In this document: piece after piece, positions 24,344 to 34,030 of the stretch
Position numbering within the stretch: the first letter of the stretch is position 1
How the letters are laid out: each line of letters starts with the position of its first letter
DNA from: Desulfatibacillum aliphaticivorans DSM 15576
GTDB taxonomy: Bacteria > Desulfobacterota > Desulfobacteria > Desulfobacterales > Desulfatibacillaceae
NCBI RefSeq assembly: GCF_000429905.1
Contig: NZ_AUCT01000025.1
Span: 1 to 64,000 of the forward strand
DNA length: 64,000 nucleotides
Direction: 5' to 3'
The notes under the pieces: model-generated
Databases searched by the model: none
Told to the model about the DNA's origin: nothing
What the model saw: the letters and a program-made list of their open reading frames with translations, nothing else
Program-made: the position numbers and the translations under genes

Positions 24344-25372
24344 GTGCAAAAAGTGCGCTTAGGCAGGACAGAGCTGATGGTGTCGGAACTTGGATTTGGA
24401 GGCATCCCCATTGTGGGGCTGGGATCGGATCAAGCCGAAGACGTGGTGCGCCACTGCTTTGAAAGAGGCATTAACTTTTTCGACACAGCCAATATGTACG
24501 GAGACTCGGAGAGCAAGCTGGGCCGCGCCCTGGGTTCGGTGCGCGACCAGGTGATCCTGGCGACCAAGAGCCTGGAACGCGGAGCGGACGGTCTGAATCA
24601 GCATTTGGAAAACAGCCTGAAATGCCTGGCCACGGATTACATAGACGTATATCAGCTCCATAGCATCACCAAGCCTGTGGACCTGGAACAAATCCTGGCT
24701 CCGGGCGGCGCCCTGGAAGCCGTTGTCAAGGCCAAGGAGGCCGGAAAGGTGCGCTTTATCGGAATTTCGTCGCATGCCCGGTCCGTAGCCTTAAAAGCCA
24801 TTGAAACCGGTTACTTCGACACGGTTCAGTTTCCCTTCAATTTCGTTGAAACCGATGCGGACACAGACCTCTTTCCCGCCGCGCGCGAACGGGACATGGG
24901 CATCATCGGCATGAAACCCCTGGGCGGCGGCATGCTGTCGCGGGCCGACCTCTGCTTCAAGTTTCTCCAGCAGAACGCCCATGTGGTTCCTATTCCAGGC
25001 TTTTCCAGCATTGAGGAGGCGGACGAGGTTATAGACCTGTACGAAAATCGTCAGCCCCTGACGGATGCGGACCAAGCGGAAATGGAAGCCATTAAAAAGG
25101 AACTGGGAAGCAGCTTTTGCCACCGGTGCGGGTACTGTCTGCCCTGTGAACAGGGCGTCATGATTCCCGAGTCCCTTATGTTCCGGCCCATAATCCACAG
25201 GCTTGGGGAGGCTATTGCCGTAGCCATGTCCAAGCCCGCCGTAAGCGGAATCGAAGAGTGCACCCAATGCGGGGAATGCGCCGAACGCTGCCCCTACGGG
25301 CTTCCCGTGCCTGAATTGCTGGCGGAGAACCTGGCCTTGTTTCGGGAACTGGAGGCCAAATTCGCGCCCTGA
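24344..25372 (+). CDS. Aldo/keto reductase with C-terminal 4Fe-4S ferredoxin segment
   Basis: A 342-residue protein. Residues 1 to about 255 form the aldo/keto-reductase barrel: LGRTELMVSELGFGG, Asp/Tyr catalytic region NFFDTANMYGDSE, ATKSLERG, YIDVYQLHS and IGMKPLGGGML. The tail has CHRCGYCLPC and CTQCGECAERCPYG, eight cysteines consistent with one or two [4Fe-4S] clusters. Such AKR-ferredoxin fusions are common in anaerobes and probably link an NAD(P)H reaction to low-potential electron carriers. The start is GTG with GGGAGG before it. It sits inside the glucan cluster; a role in sugar-aldehyde redox is only suggested by position. Confidence 0.88.
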   Translation: MQKVRLGRTELMVSELGFGGIPIVGLGSDQAEDVVRHCFERGINFFDTANMYGDSESKLGRALGSVRDQVILATKSLERGADGLNQHLENSLKCLATDYIDVYQLHSITKPVDLEQILAPGGALEAVVKAKEAGKVRFIGISSHARSVALKAIETGYFDTVQFPFNFVETDADTDLFPAARERDMGIIGMKPLGGGMLSRADLCFKFLQQNAHVVPIPGFSSIEEADEVIDLYENRQPLTDADQAEMEAIKKELGSSFCHRCGYCLPCEQGVMIPESLMFRPIIHRLGEAIAVAMSKPAVSGIEECTQCGECAERCPYGLPVPELLAENLALFRELEAKFAP

Positions 25373-25455
25373 AAAGAACGGCTACTTGGTACATGAAGAA
25401 ACTTGGAAGATATATTTCATTTTTTAAAATTATAGAGCTGTTATGGGTATAAACC

Positions 25456-28400
25456 GTGGAAAATCAGATCAATCAGCGCCCCGAACCAGGAAAAACCCTG
25501 CTGCTGTTTGCAGGAGACACGGTTACATTTACCCTCCAGGCGCCAAGTCGTTTGCAAGGCGCGGCCTGGCTCAGGACCAACCTGGATCAGGCGCCCGTCA
25601 CCCGGCGTGAAATCATCCGGGAAACGGAGTTGGGGGAGCATCCCCTGGGCCATGACTGGTTTGACATCCCCATGGCGCCCCTTGGCGGCGGCCGGTTCAC
25701 CCTGACACTGCCGGTTTGCGATCCGGGCCATTTTCAATGCAAATGCTATTTTTTGGAAGAAGGAGCAAGCCTGCCCTTGTGGCCTGAGGGCGATAATACG
25801 GTCCTCAACGTTGAGCCCGCGGACCTATGCTGCCACAACACCCTGTACAACGCCTTTGTGCGCCAGTTCGGCCCGAACAAAGCGGGAAAAGGCAGGCTGC
25901 CTGCATCCCGCCAGGAGTTGCTGCAGGATCTGGATAAGATTGGCTTCTCCGTCATCCCCCCCTCAGGAAAATTCCGGGATTTGATCAAGGAGCTCGACTT
26001 TATCATAGACGTCCTGGGCTGCCGCACCATCCAGCTTTTACCTATTCATCCCACGCCCACCACCTACGCCAAAATGGGAAGATTCGGCAGCCCGTACGCG
26101 GCGCTCAGCTTCAGAGGAGTGGATCCGGCCCTGGCGGAATTCGATCCCAAGGCCACTCCCATGGAGCAATTTAAGGAGCTTGTGGACGCAATTCACGCCC
26201 GTTCCGCTAAAATATTTCTGGACATCGCCATCAATCATACGGGTTGGGCGGCCCGGCTCCATGAAACTCATCCCGAATGGCTGGCCAGGACGGAAGACGG
26301 CGAAATCGAACGTCCGGGGGCCTGGGGCGTGGTCTGGGGCGACCTGACAAAACTGGACTATTCCCACAAATCTTTGTGGAAATTCATGGCGGGCGTGTTC
26401 CTGAAATGGTGCAGGCGCGGCGTAGACGGGTTTCGGTGCGACGCGGGCTATATGGTCCCCGCTGAAGCGTGGAAATACATCCTGGCCAAAGTTCGGGAGC
26501 AGTTTCCCGACGCAGTGTTTCTGTTGGAGGGCCTGGGCGGGCACCTGTGGCAAACCCGGGCGATTTTGGATGGGTCCAATTTTGACATGGCCTATTCGGA
26601 ATTGTTTCAGAATTACGAAAGAAGTCAGATTGAGCATTACCTGCCCGGCGCCATCGAGTTGTCCGACAGCGTGGGGATCATGCTGAATTTCGCCGAAACC
26701 CACGACAACGCCCGCCTGGCGGCCACATCCCACACCTTCGCCAAAATGCGCACAGCCCTGTGCGCGTTGTTCGCTCCCAACGGCGCCTTTGCCTTTGCAA
26801 ACGGAGTGGAATGGCTGGCCGCGGAAAAAATCGACGTGCATAAGGCCTGTTCCTTGAACTGGGGCTCTCCGGTCAATCAGGTGGAGGCCATTCAAAGGTT
26901 GTCGAATATACTGAAAAATCATCCGTCTTTCGGCAGCGGAGTCTGGCTGGCCATGATCCAACAGGGGGACGGCGAATTTCTCGTTTTACTGCGTTTGCAT
27001 AAAACCACGGGAAAACGGATTTTGGTTTTGGTGAACCTGGATTGCGACAATCCGGTTCAGGCCTTCTGGTCCTCCCATAATGCGGGCATGGACGGCATGG
27101 ATTACACGGATCTCCTCACCGGTATTGAGGTTCAAACCTCCATTGAAAACGGGCTGCAGGCCGTCAGCCTCAATCCGGGCCAGGTCATGTGCCTCACTCC
27201 TGACCGGGAGGATTTGAAACTGGTTTCCGGGAACGGCGAACCGGAGTCGCAATTTATTGTGCGGCAGAGATTAAGAGCCAAGGCGCTATCCGTGCTGCGC
27301 TGCTTTAAGGGCACGGGCCATTTGGGCGAAATCAATCCGGACTTGCTGGCGAAATCCCTGGAGAAAGACCCGGAAGCCTTTGTTGCAGAGTTCAAGCGTC
27401 AGGACGAAGCGCCCGGCGTTATCCCGTGGCATTGGCCCAGGGACAAAAAACGCGAGGTCATGATTCCGCCTGGGCATTATTTGATCGTGTACGCAAAACA
27501 TCCCTTTTCCGCCAGGGTTGTACGCGGAGCCAGGGTGCTTGCGTGTGAACGCAGCTTTAGGATGCAGGGAAAGGTGGATTCCAACGGGGAAAAATTTTTC
27601 TGCCTTTTCACGCCGTTTGAACAACCCAACAACTTGAAATCTTTAAAGATTCATATGGAAGTGTATGAAAACGGCGCGTGCGAAAGGTCGGAAAACCCGC
27701 TTCTGCTGCTCCCCTCCCCTGACGGTCCGGCCATTTCCAATATTTACAAGGGAAAGGAAATCCTGGACAACGCCCCCATGCTGTTGGGGACCAATGGACG
27801 GGGAGGCATGATGCGCGCCCATGCAGCGTGGGGGGAATTGAAATCCCGCTATGACGCGTTGCTGGCCGCCAATCTCGATCCTTCCGTACCCGTGGACCGG
27901 TGGATCATGCTTACTCGCTGCCGGGCCTGGGTGGTCTACCAGGGGCATTCGCGGGAGCTTAACAGTACGTGCCTGGACGCTTTTCGAACGGACATGGACT
28001 CCAGGGGATTCTGGAAATTCTCCGCGCCTTGCGGCCAGGGCCAGCACGTGGTCCTGACTTTCGGCCTGGAAATGATTCCGGATAAAAACGCTGCGGCAAT
28101 GCATGTGCGCCGCCATGTCGCCTCGGGGCAAAAGGATCGGCTTCCCAAAGACCGGGCGATAAGCCTGATTTTGCGGCCGGACGTTGAAGACCGGAGCTTT
28201 CATGACGTGACCAAGGCCTACGCCGGGCCGGAGGATAACTTTCCCGGGACGGTAAAGCCTTTTGACCGGGGCTTTAACTTTCAGCCCCATCCCCAACGAA
28301 AACTAACCCTTAGCGCGGATAAAGGCCGATTCTTCCATGAGCCGGAATGGCATTACATGGTCCATCGGGACCTGGAGGCCCAACGCGGCCTGGATCCGGA

Positions 28401-29748
28401 CTCCGACCTGTTTTCGCCGGGCTATTTTTCCATAGACCTGAAAGGCGGGGATTCGGTCCGGATTATCTGCGCCGTCAATGAGGATGCCAAGGCAATAAGG
28501 CCGTCGGAAAACACGACCAATCTGATGAGCGCGCCGTCCCTGTTTCAGGAGGAAGCCCAATCCGCCGGGGAACAGGCCCATCAGGCCATGACGCACTATG
28601 TGGTCAAACGGGATCAGGAAAAAACCGTCATTGCTGGATACCCCTGGTTTTTGGACTGGGGGCGGGATTCGTTGATTTTCCTGCGGGGTTTGATCGCCGC
28701 CGGCAGGCTGGAGGAATCCGGCGCCATCCTCAAACAATTTGCGGCCTTTGAGGACCGGGGAACCATTCCCAACATGATCCGAGGGGCCGACGCCGGCAAC
28801 CGGGACACCTCGGACGCGCCGTTGTGGTTTTTCACGGCGTGCAGGGATTATGTGGAGGCCGGCGGCGGCATGGATTTTCTCGACCAGGATTGCGGCGGCC
28901 GAAGCCTTTGGCAGGTCATGGAATCCCTTATGGAAAACATCCGTTTGGGCGCGCCCAACGGAGTGCGCCTGGACCCGGAATCGGGCCTGGTTTACAGCCC
29001 TTCTCATTTTACCTGGATGGACACGAATTATCCGCCGGGAAGCCCCAGGCAGGGATATCCGGTTGAAATTCAGGCTTTGTGGTATGCAGCCCTTGACTTT
29101 GCGGCTTTAGTTGATGAAAGATACAAGGACGCGGCTATCCAAACGAGCCAATCTTTGGCAAAGTATTTTTTCCGCCCGGACCTGGATTTTCTGGCAGACT
29201 GTTTGCATTGCAATCAGGGAGACGCTGCAAAAATAGCCCATGCCGACGACGCGCTGAGGCCCAACCAGTTATTTGCGGTTACCTTGGGCGCGGTCAGGGA
29301 TTTGACGATCAGCCGGTCGATAGTTCGGGCCTGCCGGGAACTGATTGTTCCGGGCGCCATTCGCAGCCTGGCGGATCGGCCTGTGCAAACGCCGTTGCCC
29401 GTTACGGACAACGGCAAGGCGTTGAACGATCCCCTTCGTCCCTATTTCGGAACCTACGAAGGGGATGAGGACACGCGGCGCAAGCCCGCGTATCATAACG
29501 GAACCGCCTGGACCTGGGTGTTCCCCTCTTTTTGTGAGGCCTACGCCAAGGTCTGGCCGGAAGCCAAGGATACGGCGCTTGCCTGGCTTATGAGCAGCGC
29601 ACGGTTGTTTCGCCAAGGCGTTCACGGACATCTGCCCGAGGTCATGGACGGAGACTATCCCCACACGAATCGGGGATGCGACGCCCAGGCGTGGGGCGCC
29701 AGCGAATTTTACAGGGTATTTAAAAAGTTGGCGCCGGAAAAAGAATAG
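25456..29748 (+). CDS. Bifunctional glycogen debranching enzyme, eukaryote-like (GH13 glucanotransferase plus GH133 amylo-1,6-glucosidase)
   Basis: A 1430-residue enzyme organised like eukaryotic AGL. The GH13 half (about 150-560) has nucleophile Asp329 in GFRCDAGYM, acid/base Glu358 in LLEGLGGHLW and Asp417 in NFAETHDNARLA. A central linker of about 400 residues follows. The C-terminal amylo-alpha-1,6-glucosidase half (about 1040-1430) has DWGRDSLIFLRGL (Asp1067), RGTIPNMIRG and AYHNGTAWTWVFP. The first half would move maltotriosyl units and the second would hydrolyse the remaining branch glucose. Translation starts at GTG 25456 with a weak ribosome site. Bacterial debranching enzymes are usually single-activity GlgX or short GDEs, so this architecture is noteworthy. 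It precedes glycogen synthase. Confidence 0.88.
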   Translation: MENQINQRPEPGKTLLLFAGDTVTFTLQAPSRLQGAAWLRTNLDQAPVTRREIIRETELGEHPLGHDWFDIPMAPLGGGRFTLTLPVCDPGHFQCKCYFLEEGASLPLWPEGDNTVLNVEPADLCCHNTLYNAFVRQFGPNKAGKGRLPASRQELLQDLDKIGFSVIPPSGKFRDLIKELDFIIDVLGCRTIQLLPIHPTPTTYAKMGRFGSPYAALSFRGVDPALAEFDPKATPMEQFKELVDAIHARSAKIFLDIAINHTGWAARLHETHPEWLARTEDGEIERPGAWGVVWGDLTKLDYSHKSLWKFMAGVFLKWCRRGVDGFRCDAGYMVPAEAWKYILAKVREQFPDAVFLLEGLGGHLWQTRAILDGSNFDMAYSELFQNYERSQIEHYLPGAIELSDSVGIMLNFAETHDNARLAATSHTFAKMRTALCALFAPNGAFAFANGVEWLAAEKIDVHKACSLNWGSPVNQVEAIQRLSNILKNHPSFGSGVWLAMIQQGDGEFLVLLRLHKTTGKRILVLVNLDCDNPVQAFWSSHNAGMDGMDYTDLLTGIEVQTSIENGLQAVSLNPGQVMCLTPDREDLKLVSGNGEPESQFIVRQRLRAKALSVLRCFKGTGHLGEINPDLLAKSLEKDPEAFVAEFKRQDEAPGVIPWHWPRDKKREVMIPPGHYLIVYAKHPFSARVVRGARVLACERSFRMQGKVDSNGEKFFCLFTPFEQPNNLKSLKIHMEVYENGACERSENPLLLLPSPDGPAISNIYKGKEILDNAPMLLGTNGRGGMMRAHAAWGELKSRYDALLAANLDPSVPVDRWIMLTRCRAWVVYQGHSRELNSTCLDAFRTDMDSRGFWKFSAPCGQGQHVVLTFGLEMIPDKNAAAMHVRRHVASGQKDRLPKDRAISLILRPDVEDRSFHDVTKAYAGPEDNFPGTVKPFDRGFNFQPHPQRKLTLSADKGRFFHEPEWHYMVHRDLEAQRGLDPDSDLFSPGYFSIDLKGGDSVRIICAVNEDAKAIRPSENTTNLMSAPSLFQEEAQSAGEQAHQAMTHYVVKRDQEKTVIAGYPWFLDWGRDSLIFLRGLIAAGRLEESGAILKQFAAFEDRGTIPNMIRGADAGNRDTSDAPLWFFTACRDYVEAGGGMDFLDQDCGGRSLWQVMESLMENIRLGAPNGVRLDPESGLVYSPSHFTWMDTNYPPGSPRQGYPVEIQALWYAALDFAALVDERYKDAAIQTSQSLAKYFFRPDLDFLADCLHCNQGDAAKIAHADDALRPNQLFAVTLGAVRDLTISRSIVRACRELIVPGAIRSLADRPVQTPLPVTDNGKALNDPLRPYFGTYEGDEDTRRKPAYHNGTAWTWVFPSFCEAYAKVWPEAKDTALAWLMSSARLFRQGVHGHLPEVMDGDYPHTNRGCDAQAWGASEFYRVFKKLAPEKE

Positions 29749-29829
29749 TTGAATGAAAAACCGGGAGCGGACGGCGCTCCGCCCCCTGTAATGAAGTAAT
29801 TCGGGCTTGCCCGGGATTAAGATAGGATC

Positions 29830-31395
29830 ATGGTTAAAGACGCAAAAAAGCCCAGGGTTTTAATTGTAACCCCCGAAGTGACTTACCTGCCCCCTGGAAT
29901 GGGGAACATGGCCAACTATTTTCGCGCCAAGGCCGGGGGCCTGGCCGACGTTTCGGCGGCTCTGGTTTCGGCCCTGTTCAAGCAAGGCGCGGACGTGCAT
30001 GTAGCCCTGCCGGATTTCCGCACCGTGTTTTACTCGGGCGTGGGGCCTGTCATGCGCAAGGAATTAAGCACCATCCGCAGCAACATGCCCGAAGACCGCA
30101 TTCATCTGGCGGAAGACCGCGCTTTTTTTTACCAAAGCGGCGTGTATTCCAACTATCCCCAGGAAAATTTTAAAATCTCCCTGGCTTTTCAACGGGAGGT
30201 CATCAACCATATCATCCCCCAAGTGCAACCGGACCTGATCCATTGCAACGACTGGATGACCGGCCTCATCCCGGGCCAGGCGCGGTGGATGGGCATTCCC
30301 TGTTTGTTCACCATCCATAATATCCATACGGAAAAATACACCCTGGAACAGATCGAGGATCGGGGTGTGGACGCGGCGTCCTTCTGGCAGGGATTGTTCT
30401 ATGAGCGCCCGCCGGAAAATTACGAAGAAAGCCGCAATAACAACAAGGTGGACTTTTTGACCAGCGGCGTGTTCGGCGCTCACTTTGTAAACACGGTCAG
30501 TCAGACTTTTTTAATGGAAATCATCGAAGGGCAGCACCATTTCATCCAGGAGCCCATCAAGCAGGAACTGGCCAATAAATGGCATGCAGACTGCGCCACG
30601 GGCATATTGAACGCCCCGGACCCGTCGTACAATCCGGCGACGGACAAATCCCTGCCCGCCGCATACGGGCCGGACGACCACGTGCACGGCAAACTGGAGA
30701 ATAAACGCTACATTCAGCAAAACCTGGGACTGCTTCAGGACGACAACGCTCCGATTTTCTTCTGGCCGTCCCGGCTGGACCCGGTTCAGAAAGGCTGCCA
30801 GCTTCTTGCGGACATCATGTACGACGTGATTTCCAAGTATTGGGACAACAATCTGCAGATCGTGGTGGTTGCCAACGGAGAGTATCAAAAGGTGTTCCGG
30901 GATATTGTGCTGCATCATGGCTTTGAGGAAAGGGTGGCCGTCCAGAATTTCGACGAAAGGCTATCCCGCATCGCCTTTGCGGCCTCGGACTTTGTGCTTA
31001 TGCCGTCCAGCTTCGAGCCCTGCGGCCTGCCCCAGATGATCGGCGCCATATACGGGTCCCTGCCCGTGGCCCACGACACCGGCGGCCTGCATGATACGGT
31101 CTGGCAAATGAACACCCAGCAAAACAAGGGCAACGGCTTTTTGTACCGGTTTCAGGACACCCATGGCCTTTGGTGGGCCATTGACAGGGCCATGGACTTT
31201 TACTTTCTGTCTCCGGAAGTGCGGGAAGCCCAGGTCGCCCGGGTGATGCGTCACGGCAAGGAAAATTTCAATCACGAAGTCAACGCACGTGCGTATATCG
31301 ACCTCTATGAAAAAATGCTCCATAGGCCGCTGATAGGCGGCGGGGGCGGAAAGAAATCCTCCCAGTCATCCTCTGATGGAGAAACCGAGTCATAA
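29830..31395 (+). CDS. glgA: Glycogen synthase (GT5 family)
   Basis: A 521-residue glucosyltransferase that extends alpha-1,4-glucan from a nucleotide-glucose donor. N-terminal donor motif KAGGLADVSAAL (about 37-48), acceptor-side HCNDWMTGLIPG, HNIHTEKY, and the C-terminal GT-B signature PSSFEPCGLPQMIGAIYGSLPVAHDTGGLHDTV are present. The N-terminus carries an extra PPGMGNMANYF loop before KAGG. A GATAGGATC segment precedes the ATG. The branching-enzyme gene overlaps its 3' end, so the two are likely co-translated. No GlgC (ADP-glucose pyrophosphorylase) lies in the window. Confidence 0.92.
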   Translation: MVKDAKKPRVLIVTPEVTYLPPGMGNMANYFRAKAGGLADVSAALVSALFKQGADVHVALPDFRTVFYSGVGPVMRKELSTIRSNMPEDRIHLAEDRAFFYQSGVYSNYPQENFKISLAFQREVINHIIPQVQPDLIHCNDWMTGLIPGQARWMGIPCLFTIHNIHTEKYTLEQIEDRGVDAASFWQGLFYERPPENYEESRNNNKVDFLTSGVFGAHFVNTVSQTFLMEIIEGQHHFIQEPIKQELANKWHADCATGILNAPDPSYNPATDKSLPAAYGPDDHVHGKLENKRYIQQNLGLLQDDNAPIFFWPSRLDPVQKGCQLLADIMYDVISKYWDNNLQIVVVANGEYQKVFRDIVLHHGFEERVAVQNFDERLSRIAFAASDFVLMPSSFEPCGLPQMIGAIYGSLPVAHDTGGLHDTVWQMNTQQNKGNGFLYRFQDTHGLWWAIDRAMDFYFLSPEVREAQVARVMRHGKENFNHEVNARAYIDLYEKMLHRPLIGGGGGKKSSQSSSDGETES

Positions 31396-33418
31396 TATGA
31401 CGAAACAAGGAGGCCCCAAGGAAAAGGCGCCCGGTCTGGTTCGTTCGGACCCGTTGCTCAAGCCTTTTCTGAAGGACATTCTCCGGCGCGAGGACAAAAT
31501 CCGCGCCATGCACGACCGGCTTGTCCCTAAGGGAAAAAGCCTGGAGGAGATCGCCTCGGGCCATGAGTTTTTCGGGCTGCATTTCCAGGACGGCGAGTGG
31601 ATCTTTCGGGAATGGGCGCCCAACGCCGACGCGGTGTATCTAACGGGGCCTTTCACAGAATGGCGGGAGAAGGAATCCTGCCGCCTTCAACGAATCGACG
31701 GAAACGGCGCGTGGGAAATCCGCCTGCCCCGGAGGGCATTGCACCATGAAGACGTCTATCGCCTGAAAATCAAGTGGGCCTGGGGCGAGGGAGACCGCAT
31801 ACCGGCCTACGCCCGCCGGGTGGTTCAGGACTGGCAAACCGGCATATTCAACGCCCAGGTCTGGAAGCCGGAAAAGCCCTACGCCTGGAAGCACGGGGAT
31901 TTCATCCCGGAAAAGCCGTTGTTGATCTACGAGACCCACGTGGGCATGGCCCAGGAAGAGCCCAAGGTCGGCTGCTTCAACGAGTTTCGGGAAAAGATCC
32001 TGCCCCGGATTAAAAAGGCGGGCTACAACACCCTTCAGGTCATGGCCCTGCCCGAACACCCCTATTACGGGTCCTTCGGGTATCAGGTCTCCAGCTTTTA
32101 TGCGCCCTCCTCCCGGTTCGGAACGCCCGAGGAGCTTAAGGAGTTGATCGACGCTGCCCACGGCATGGGGATCGCCGTGGTCATGGACATCATCCATTCC
32201 CACGCGGTTTCCAACGAGGTGGAGGGGCTTTCGTGCTTTGACGGCACGCCCTATCAATATTTTCACGACGGGAAGCGCGGAACTCACCCGGCGTGGGGAT
32301 CGCGCTGCTTTGACTATTCCAAGCCCCAGGTGCTGCACTTTCTCCTGTCAAACTGCCGGTACTGGCTGGACGAGTTCCGCGTGGACGGATTCCGGTTCGA
32401 CGGCGTCACCAGCATGCTGTATCAAGATCACGGCCTGGGCAAGGCTTTCACCTGCTACGACGATTATTATACCGAAAATACGGACGAAGACGCCCTGGTC
32501 TACCTGGCCCTGGCCAATCGCCTGATCCATACCCTGAATCCCCATGCCATCACCGTGGCCGAAGACGTCTCCGGCATGCCCGGCCTGGCCATGGACGAAA
32601 GCCAAGGCGGGTACGGCTTTGACTATCGCTTCGCCATGGGCGTGCCCGACTATTGGATCAAGCTCCTGAAGGTCCAGCGGGATGAAGACTGGCACATGGG
32701 AAGATTGTGGCACGAGCTCACCAACAAGCGGACCGACGAAAAAACCATCAGCTACGCCGAATCCCACGACCAGGCCCTGGTGGGCGACCAAACCCTCATT
32801 TTCCGTATGCTGGAAGACGATATGTTCTGGTACATGTCCCTGGATCGCGAAAGCCTCCGGGTGGACCGGGGCATGGCCCTGCATAAAATGATCCGGCTGA
32901 TCACCCTGGCCACGGCCGGGGACGGGTATCTGAACTTCATGGGCAACGAATTCGGACACCCGGAATGGATCGACTTTCCCCGGGAAGGCAACGACTGGTC
33001 TTACCACTACGCCCGCCGGCAATGGAGCCTGATGGACGCGCCCAACCTGCGCTACGGCCTATTGGGGCGGTTTGATCGGGACATGATCGACATGGCGAAA
33101 CAAAGCGCCCTGCCCTCGGGCCAGGCGCCGATCATCTTGCGAGAGGATGAAGACAGAAAAATCCTGGCTTTCTTAAGCCATGGTTTGGTTTTCGCCTTTA
33201 ACTTCCATCACACGGAATCCTATGCGGATTGCTTGATCCCGGCTCCGGCCGGGGCTTATTCCATTCTCCTGGATACCGATCGCCAAGCCTACGGAGGCCA
33301 CGGCAGGCAGGATCGGGACATCCAACACTTCACCCAGCCCGGCCCCAAAAAAGGCGAAAACTATTTAAGCCTCTATTTGCCATCTAGAACGGCGTTGGTT
33401 TTGGGGATGGGTAAATAA
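31376..33418 (+). CDS. glgB: 1,4-alpha-glucan branching enzyme, eukaryote-like GH13_8 type
   Basis: A 680-residue enzyme that makes alpha-1,6 branches. It has an N-terminal CBM48-type domain (about 60-170), then a GH13 barrel with nucleophile Asp342 in FRFDGVTSMLYQDHG, acid/base Glu396 in VAEDVSGMPG and Asp in YAESHDQALVGD. GNEFGHPEWIDFPREGN and the SMLYQDHG loop are characteristic of plant/animal-type (GH13_8) branching enzymes rather than the classic bacterial GlgB. The start at 31376 overlaps glgA by 20 bases. An ATG at 31397, just after the glgA stop, is an equally possible start. Confidence 0.9.
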   Translation: MEKPSHNMTKQGGPKEKAPGLVRSDPLLKPFLKDILRREDKIRAMHDRLVPKGKSLEEIASGHEFFGLHFQDGEWIFREWAPNADAVYLTGPFTEWREKESCRLQRIDGNGAWEIRLPRRALHHEDVYRLKIKWAWGEGDRIPAYARRVVQDWQTGIFNAQVWKPEKPYAWKHGDFIPEKPLLIYETHVGMAQEEPKVGCFNEFREKILPRIKKAGYNTLQVMALPEHPYYGSFGYQVSSFYAPSSRFGTPEELKELIDAAHGMGIAVVMDIIHSHAVSNEVEGLSCFDGTPYQYFHDGKRGTHPAWGSRCFDYSKPQVLHFLLSNCRYWLDEFRVDGFRFDGVTSMLYQDHGLGKAFTCYDDYYTENTDEDALVYLALANRLIHTLNPHAITVAEDVSGMPGLAMDESQGGYGFDYRFAMGVPDYWIKLLKVQRDEDWHMGRLWHELTNKRTDEKTISYAESHDQALVGDQTLIFRMLEDDMFWYMSLDRESLRVDRGMALHKMIRLITLATAGDGYLNFMGNEFGHPEWIDFPREGNDWSYHYARRQWSLMDAPNLRYGLLGRFDRDMIDMAKQSALPSGQAPIILREDEDRKILAFLSHGLVFAFNFHHTESYADCLIPAPAGAYSILLDTDRQAYGGHGRQDRDIQHFTQPGPKKGENYLSLYLPSRTALVLGMGK

Positions 33419-33579
33419 GTAGCAATTGGGATGCAACATCAGATAATGAGATTAACCACGGAAGACACGGAAAACACGGAATATATATTTTCCGGAGTTC
33501 TATATTTTATGCCTGGCATCAAGATGGGTTAGTCGCTTATTCTGGGATGTCTCTGTGAATTCACGGGAACGCCAAATGC

Positions 33580-33619
33580 TGAGATTTTGGGGGACGTCTT
33601 GAGATTTTGGGGGACGTCT
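33580..33619. repeat. 20-bp tandem direct duplication
   Basis: TGAGATTTTGGGGGACGTCT occurs twice head to tail with no mismatch, and a related CGGGGACGTCTC lies at about 33653. GGGGACGTC-type motifs often accompany REP sequences mobilised by RAYT transposases. None is seen in the window. Confidence 0.7.
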
Positions 33620-33851
33620 TTGATTATTCTACTAACAAGGATTTTGTGTTCTCGGGGACGTCTCTCAAAAACTCAATAACTCCGTATACCATTAAAATCA
33701 TGGATTATTTTTGGATGATTTACAGATCGTTTGAAGATTGAGTCAGGTCGGCGGCGGACGGGGTGGGTTGAATTTCTGGTTTTGTTTGGTTTTGGACAGA
33801 GCGTCCGTCCGCTGGAAGTTTCCGGTTTCCACATGCAAAAAGGTAGCACCT

Positions 33852-33900
33852 ACTGCGCTGGCGCGCCCAGGCAAGACACTGCTTTGCCTGGGGCGCCCGC
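33852..33900 (+). repeat. Dispersed palindromic element, copy 3
   Basis: GCGCGCCCAGGCAAG-acactgc-TTTGCCTGGGGCGCCC: same layout as the copies near 7907 and 55014, with altered but still complementary stem bases. Confidence 0.7.
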
Positions 33901-33974
33901 CTTGATGGACGCCATCCCTTTGTTCATAACATAGGGATTCCACACTCTGAACGGTCGAATTACAGGTCGCTTAT

Positions 33975-34011
33975 GCGACCCAGACAGGATAGTGCCTTGC
34001 CAGGACGCCCT
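33975..34011 (+). repeat. Dispersed palindromic element, copy 4 (degraded)
   Basis: GCGACCCAGACAGGATAGTG followed by CCTTGCCAGGACGCCC. The left arm is imperfect, but the central GGATAGTGC and right arm match the family. Confidence 0.55.
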
Positions 34012-34030
34012 GGAATGGCGGTTAAAATCT

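Larger units (their letters stand above)
33419..34030. other. 612-bp repeat-rich intergenic region between converging genes
   Basis: No gene is supported. It holds an AACCACGGAAGACACGGA-type REP fragment (about 33454-33480), a 20-bp tandem duplication (33580-33619) with a third GGGGACGTCT echo near 33653, and two copies of the dispersed palindromic element (33852-33900 and 33975-34011). Base composition is more AT-rich than the flanking genes. Confidence 0.5.
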
